8,086 nt of DNA from an uncultured Chthoniobacterales bacterium (lineage in GTDB: Bacteria > Verrucomicrobiota > Verrucomicrobiae > Chthoniobacterales > UBA10450): positions 1 through 8,086 of the forward strand of contig CATPCN010000118.1 of assembly GCA_955652855.1 (NCBI GenBank). The letters run 5' to 3'. The position numbers and the translations under genes were made by a program. A model generated the notes under the pieces. That model saw nothing but the letters and a program-made list of their open reading frames with translations, had not been told where the DNA came from and did no database searches. Positions 4,637-8,086 of this stretch are shown in pieces; within the stretch, counting starts at the first letter, position 1; each line of letters starts with the position of its first letter.

Positions 4637-5326
4637 TCAGTCGAACAAATTGTATTTCACGATCGCGTAGATAGCGCGAAACCCATCCTTCCAGCCGACT
4701 TTCTTTCCCTCTTCGTAGGTGCGGCCGTTGTAGGAAATTCCGACTTCGTAAATGCGACAGCGTGCTTTAGCCAGCTTTGCCGCCAGCTCCGGTTCGATCC
4801 CGAAACGGTTCTCGCGCAAATCGAGCTTCGGAATGAGCGAAGCGCGAAACGCTTTATATCCGGTTTCCACATCCGAGAGATTCAGGTTCGTGAACATGTT
4901 TGAAAGCAGCGTGAGAAATCTGTTTCCCATCATGTGCCAGAAATAAACTACGCGGTGCGGTCGTCCGCCCATAAAGCGCGAACCAAAAACTGCATCTGCG
5001 CTTCCTGAGAAAATTGGTTCGAGCAAAATCGGATATTCGTTTGGATCGTATTCGAGATCGGCGTCCTGAATGACAACAACCTCGCCTGTCACATCGGCAA
5101 ATCCGGCACGCAACGCTGCTCCTTTGCCGCTGTTTTTCGGTTGATAAATAACTTTGTCCGTGATCGCCGCCACATTTTCACGCAAGATTTCGCGCGTTCC
5201 GTCGGTCGAACAATCATCGACGATAATGATCTCGAGATCTTTCAGAGGGCAGGCGCGCACGGAGCGAACGAGTTGTTCGATCGTCTCTCGCTCGTTAAAA
5301 CAGGGAATGACGACCGAGACTTTCAT
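4637..5326 (-). CDS. GT2 glycosyltransferase, DPM1/DPG-synthase-like
   Basis: This 229-residue protein has a GT-A fold of family 2. The N-terminus [20 protein letters not shown] is the usual nucleotide-sugar strand. DDCSTDGT (37-44) and the metal-binding QDADLEYDP (87-95, DxD at 88-90) follow, then GSRFMGGR (115-122) and [13 protein letters not shown] (175-187). It ends without C-terminal membrane helices, like single-domain polyprenyl-phosphate glycosyltransferases and related transferases. The likely reaction is transfer of a sugar from a nucleotide donor to a lipid carrier or growing glycan at the inner face of the membrane. The sugar cannot be read from sequence. The ATG at 5326 overlaps the tyv stop as ATGA, which decides the start over a GTG at 5347. 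It is the last gene of the operon and ends 10 bp from the intI stop. Confidence 0.88.
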   Translation of the reverse strand: MKVSVVIPCFNERETIEQLVRSVRACPLKDLEIIIVDDCSTDGTREILRENVAAITDKVIYQPKNSGKGAALRAGFADVTGEVVVIQDADLEYDPNEYPILLEPIFSGSADAVFGSRFMGGRPHRVVYFWHMMGNRFLTLLSNMFTNLNLSDVETGYKAFRASLIPKLDLRENRFGIEPELAAKLAKARCRIYEVGISYNGRTYEEGKKVGWKDGFRAIYAIVKYNLFD

Positions 5327-6348
5327 GCCGTTTGTGCTTTGACCCACTCGATTGTTTTGCGAATGCCGTCACGCTTTTCAATCTTCGGCCGCCAACCGAG
5401 CAAACGTTCAGTCTTTCCAATATCGGCCACGAAAAACTTCTGGTCGCTGTGCCGCCACGGCAACTTTCGATAATTCAGTTTCACGTCGAGTTCTTCCTCC
5501 AAAATCTGAAACAGCTCGAGCAGCGAGCAACTGTTCGCCATCCCGCCTCCGATATTGAATGCCTGGCCGTGCACTATGTCGATCTTGTCGGCCGCAGCGA
5601 AGTAACACGCCACACAATCGTCCACAAAAAGTAAATCGCGCACTTGTTTCCCGTCACCGGAAATTGTGAAAGGCTCGCGCTTCGGATCGTGTTTTGTTTC
5701 GATCGCTTGACGACAAAACCATCCGACCCAGCCTTGATCGAACGTCGCAAACTGCCGTCCGCCAAAAATTGTCGAGTGCCGAAATACCACCGTCTTCAAA
5801 TTATAAACGCGGGCAAAGTCGAGCATGTATTGATCGGCCGCGCCTTTGGAACAACCGTAAGGCGTTTGGAAATCGAGCGGCTCGTCTTCGTTAATTCCGT
5901 TCGGCATTTCCGGAGCCGAATAACGAGTTGGGTCTTCAATTAATTTCGCGCCGGCAAGCTCGCCGTACACTTTGTTGCTCGACGAATAAACGATCGCGGC
6001 GCCAGGGCAAGAGCGGCGCACAGCATCGAGCAGATTGAAACTGCCGAGCGCGTTCGTTTCAAAATCTTTTCTCGGATCTTCCATCGAAGTAGTCATGGCC
6101 ACCTGTCCGGCAAGATGAAAAATCGCGCCGGGTTGCACCTTGTCGATCAAACGCGCCACGTCGTTGCTTTTACGAATATCGCCTTCGATAAAATCGAATT
6201 TACCGAGGGTGCGGAGCCAATCGAGATTATCCGCCGCGCCATGACGCGAAAGATTATCGAAGACGGCGACGTCATCGCCGCGCTCTACGAGCCGGGCCGC
6301 AATGTTGCTGCCAACGAAGCCGCATCCGCCTGTGACCAGGTATTTCAT
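5323..6348 (-). CDS. tyv: CDP-paratose 2-epimerase (CDP-tyvelose synthesis)
   Basis: This 341-residue extended short-chain dehydrogenase/reductase should interconvert CDP-paratose and CDP-tyvelose (also named RfbE). The NAD-binding loop is [10 protein letters not shown] (6-15). The region with [16 protein letters not shown] (30-45), [12 protein letters not shown] (77-88), the catalytic segment YSSSNKVYG (121-129) and the pair Tyr164/Lys168 in [17 protein letters not shown] match what I remember of the Salmonella and Yersinia Tyv proteins closely. So do [19 protein letters not shown] (189-207) and [11 protein letters not shown] (230-240). Length equals the family's. Start ATG overlaps the stop of the preceding glycosyltransferase by four bases, and the stop overlaps the next start in the same way. 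An RfbH-like gene two places upstream supports the pathway. The family includes epimerases of similar sugars, so the exact substrate rests on the match. Confidence 0.9.
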   Translation of the reverse strand: MKYLVTGGCGFVGSNIAARLVERGDDVAVFDNLSRHGAADNLDWLRTLGKFDFIEGDIRKSNDVARLIDKVQPGAIFHLAGQVAMTTSMEDPRKDFETNALGSFNLLDAVRRSCPGAAIVYSSSNKVYGELAGAKLIEDPTRYSAPEMPNGINEDEPLDFQTPYGCSKGAADQYMLDFARVYNLKTVVFRHSTIFGGRQFATFDQGWVGWFCRQAIETKHDPKREPFTISGDGKQVRDLLFVDDCVACYFAAADKIDIVHGQAFNIGGGMANSCSLLELFQILEEELDVKLNYRKLPWRHSDQKFFVADIGKTERLLGWRPKIEKRDGIRKTIEWVKAQTA

Positions 6349-7064
6349 GTCGATGTACGCTTTGCTTTCACCTTCAATCGCAGCAAGCGAAACAAGGTTC
6401 CGAGATAACCAAGAATAAAAACAAGAAGCCGGCGCTTCGTCTTGCCCGCTTTTCTTTTTTCAAATGTGGACGGCACTTCCTTGATCCGAAACTCTTTTCG
6501 CGGCCCGACGAGTTTAACCAGGATTTCTTCGACAATATCAAAGTGATTGCATTCGAGCTGCAAGCGCCGCACGTCAATTCCTCGATAAAGCCGGAAGCTG
6601 TTCGAGACATCGTAACATTTCAAATTCAGCACCAAGCGAAAAATGATGTTCACGATATGACTCATGAAAATCAAAATCGCCGGGTTCTCCGTCTTTCCGC
6701 CGCGCACATAACGCGAAGCGACCACGAGATCGAATTCATGCCGATGTTGCCACAGCTGCGGGAAGATTCGCGAATTGTGCGACCCATCCGCGTCCATCAT
6801 CATAATCCACCGGCCGCGCGCGTCCGCGATTCCAGTGCGAACGGCGTCACCATAAAGATCGCCGCCGCGCCGCGGCAGATATGTCACGCCAAGAGCTGCG
6901 CATAACGCCGGCGTGTCATCGCGCGGCTGTTGTGCATCCACGACAAGGATCTCGTAGCTCGACGTCAAACTTTGCGCGCTTTCCTTAAGAATCGGCAGCA
7001 GTTGTTTCAAGCTTCCCGCTTCTTCGTAAGCCGGCAGAACAACACTCAATTCGATTTCGTTCAT
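6345..7064 (-). CDS. GT2 glycosyltransferase, polyprenyl-phosphate type
   Basis: This 239-residue family 2 glycosyltransferase begins MNEIELSVVLPAYEEAGSLK. It has VVDAQQPRDDT (41-51), MMMDADGSH with the metal-binding DxD at 91-93, ASRYVRGG (116-123) and SNSFRLYRG (154-162). The last region, VPSTFEKRKAGKTKRR (197-212), resembles the corresponding part of dolichol-phosphate mannose synthase. A hydrophobic stretch at 131-149 and a basic C-terminus ([10 protein letters not shown]) suggest membrane contact. The first Asp pair usual in this family appears as VDAQQPRDD rather than DDxSxDGT, a small departure. It probably adds a sugar to a lipid carrier or to the nascent glycan. Its start ATG overlaps the stop of the SDR gene (ATGA), and GAAGGG 7 nt upstream may help initiation. 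Donor sugar unknown. Confidence 0.87.
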   Translation of the reverse strand: MNEIELSVVLPAYEEAGSLKQLLPILKESAQSLTSSYEILVVDAQQPRDDTPALCAALGVTYLPRRGGDLYGDAVRTGIADARGRWIMMMDADGSHNSRIFPQLWQHRHEFDLVVASRYVRGGKTENPAILIFMSHIVNIIFRLVLNLKCYDVSNSFRLYRGIDVRRLQLECNHFDIVEEILVKLVGPRKEFRIKEVPSTFEKRKAGKTKRRLLVFILGYLGTLFRLLRLKVKAKRTST

Positions 7065-8014
7065 CGCGTGCCCTTCGGATTGCCGATCTTAAGAGAAGGG
7101 AACGAACTGCGCGCCAACTCCCAAACCGCTTGCGCAATATTTTCTCGTGGCTTCCATCCCAGTTCTCGGCTGGCGCGTGTGATGTCCGCAGCCATGAACA
7201 TTTGCTCGTGCGGCGAGTATTCGCGCGCGCCAAAGAGAAGATCGACATCGATGTTCAGCGCGTGCACTACGAAAAGAACAAGCTCACGCAGCGTGCGCGT
7301 GCCGCCACTGCCAAGATTAAAAACGCGCACTTGGTTGTCAGATCTTTTGAGAGCGGCGGCGATCGCTCCGCTGGCAATGTCGTTCACGCTGGCATGATCG
7401 CGCACTTGGTTGCCGGCGGACATTTCGAAAGGTTTTTTCTCCAGCGCACTGCGCAGGAGAGATGGAAAAAGTCGCGTGCCGACATCTCCTTCGCCCGTAA
7501 AAGAGAACGGCCGAAGAATCGTCAAATGAAGATGTCGATCTTGCGCGATTGATCCCAATCTTTTTTCCGCTTCGGCCTTAGACGCGCCGTAAGAATGTGT
7601 GGTGCCGAGCGGATCGTCTTCGCGCAACGGCCGTCCTTGATCTTTGTAGGCGAGTCCGCTGCTAACGTGAACGAAATGACAACCGTCGAGCGCACTCGCC
7701 GCTTCGGCCAAACGCGCTGGCAGTTCCACGTTTGCTCTTCTCAGCGTCGCTTTATCCGGCCGAGGTTGCTGCATTCCGGTTGCCGCCGCATGAATTAAAA
7801 CAGTCGGCTCAAATTCATGGAGCGCGTGTTCGATTTCCTCGCGCTGATCAAGATCGACAATGCGATTTGTAATGTGGCTCGCGGACTTCGGAGGTTGGCT
7901 CCGATAAAGTGCGAGCAGCGCGACGTCGCTCCGGTCAGCGAGCTGTTTGATGATCGCGCGTCCGAGCATTCCCGAAGCGCCGGTCAGCGCGACGCGATTA
8001 TTTTGCACGGACAA
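7061..8014 (-). CDS. NAD(P)-dependent SDR reductase, candidate CDP-paratose synthase
   Basis: This extended SDR of about 317 residues has nucleotide-binding TGASGMLG (11-18), an HAAATG segment (75-80), HVSSGLAY (116-123) and the catalytic Tyr142/Lys146 in SYGASKAEAE. RPFSFTGEGD (168-177) and NQVRDHASVNDIASG follow in the substrate domain. Between an RfbH-like gene and tyv, the enzyme expected is CDP-paratose synthase (Prt/RfbS), which reduces the C4 keto group. The segment order fits that family, but sequence alone also allows a dTDP-4-dehydrorhamnose reductase-like or UDP-sugar epimerase. The start is not ATG: TTG at 8014 or GTG at 8008 are the choices. Both lie inside the end of the preceding gene, with GAG upstream. 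Coupled translation is likely. Confidence 0.8.
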   Translation of the reverse strand: MSVQNNRVALTGASGMLGRAIIKQLADRSDVALLALYRSQPPKSASHITNRIVDLDQREEIEHALHEFEPTVLIHAAATGMQQPRPDKATLRRANVELPARLAEAASALDGCHFVHVSSGLAYKDQGRPLREDDPLGTTHSYGASKAEAEKRLGSIAQDRHLHLTILRPFSFTGEGDVGTRLFPSLLRSALEKKPFEMSAGNQVRDHASVNDIASGAIAAALKRSDNQVRVFNLGSGGTRTLRELVLFVVHALNIDVDLLFGAREYSPHEQMFMAADITRASRELGWKPRENIAQAVWELARSSFPSLKIGNPKGTR

Positions 8015-8086
8015 ATTTCTCGACCGTGTCGATCACGTAATCGAGCATCTCTTGCGAAAGCCCCGGATAAACGCCAAGAAAAATCG
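7998..8086 (-). CDS. rfbH: C-terminal end of RfbH-like sugar 3-dehydrase
   Basis: The last 28 codons of a gene entering from the right read IFLGVYPGLSQEMLDYVIDT and then VEKFVRAK before TAA at 8000-7998. The segment GVYPGL followed by LDYV is what I remember as the C-terminus of RfbH, a PLP/iron-sulfur enzyme of the DegT/DnrJ/EryC1 aminotransferase fold. RfbH acts on CDP-4-keto-6-deoxyglucose at C3. It is the committed step towards CDP-3,6-dideoxyhexoses, which fits tyv downstream. The catalytic part lies outside the window, so a plain sugar aminotransferase cannot be excluded. It overlaps the start of the next gene by 11-17 nt. Confidence 0.7.
   Translation of the reverse strand, partial: IFLGVYPGLSQEMLDYVIDTVEKFVRAK

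Noticed and set aside
5327..5347. GTG start at 5347 for the last glycosyltransferase
   Set aside because: The ATG at 5326 begins at the usual GT2 strand and forms the same ATGA overlap as the other operon junctions.
1..8086. CRISPR array, tRNA, rRNA, insertion sequence or antibiotic resistance gene
   Set aside because: No spaced identical repeats, no tRNA- or rRNA-like sequence, no transposase and no known resistance motif were found on either strand.

Overview
The window joins two different pieces of a bacterial chromosome. Positions 1 to about 4626 are an integron: a tyrosine-recombinase integrase of the IntI type on the plus strand (3640-4626), a probable attI site just upstream of it (about 3541-3603), and a cassette array that runs leftward on the minus strand and leaves the window at position 1. 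Positions 4637-8086 are the 3' part of a minus-strand operon for sugar-nucleotide synthesis and glycosyl transfer. It converges on intI with only 10 bp between the stop codons.

The array holds four full attC sites of one sequence family (133-252, 1218-1341, 1685-1807, 2148-2269), each 120-124 bp. It also holds half an attC (about 711-741) and a shorter atypical candidate (2647-2728). Counting from attI, cassette 1 is unusual: it has an inverted plus-strand gene (2864-3298), a tiny minus-strand ORF, a 31-bp inverted repeat, an 8-bp-period tandem repeat, and a stretch open on both strands. Cassettes 2, 3 and 4 each carry one small gene for a protein with membrane segments. Cassette 5 carries two genes, apparently because an attC between them was cut in half. 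Cassette 6 begins a further membrane protein cut by the window edge. No resistance gene or other cassette product of known function is seen.

The operon, read 8086 to 4637, encodes the C-terminus of an RfbH-like 3-dehydrase, an SDR reductase in the place expected for CDP-paratose synthase, a GT2 glycosyltransferase, CDP-paratose 2-epimerase (tyv/rfbE, the best identified gene here) and a second GT2 glycosyltransferase. Three consecutive junctions are 4-nt ATGA stop/start overlaps and the fourth overlaps by 11-17 nt, so translation is probably coupled throughout. Together the genes suggest CDP-tyvelose synthesis and its transfer to a surface glycan or lipid carrier.

The host cannot be named from this sequence. 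Moderately GC-rich DNA, an integron with uniform attC sites, and an 8-bp TTCAACGN-type tandem repeat at a gene end fit an environmental Gram-negative bacterium. My recollection of such repeats in Verrucomicrobiota makes that phylum a guess, not a conclusion.
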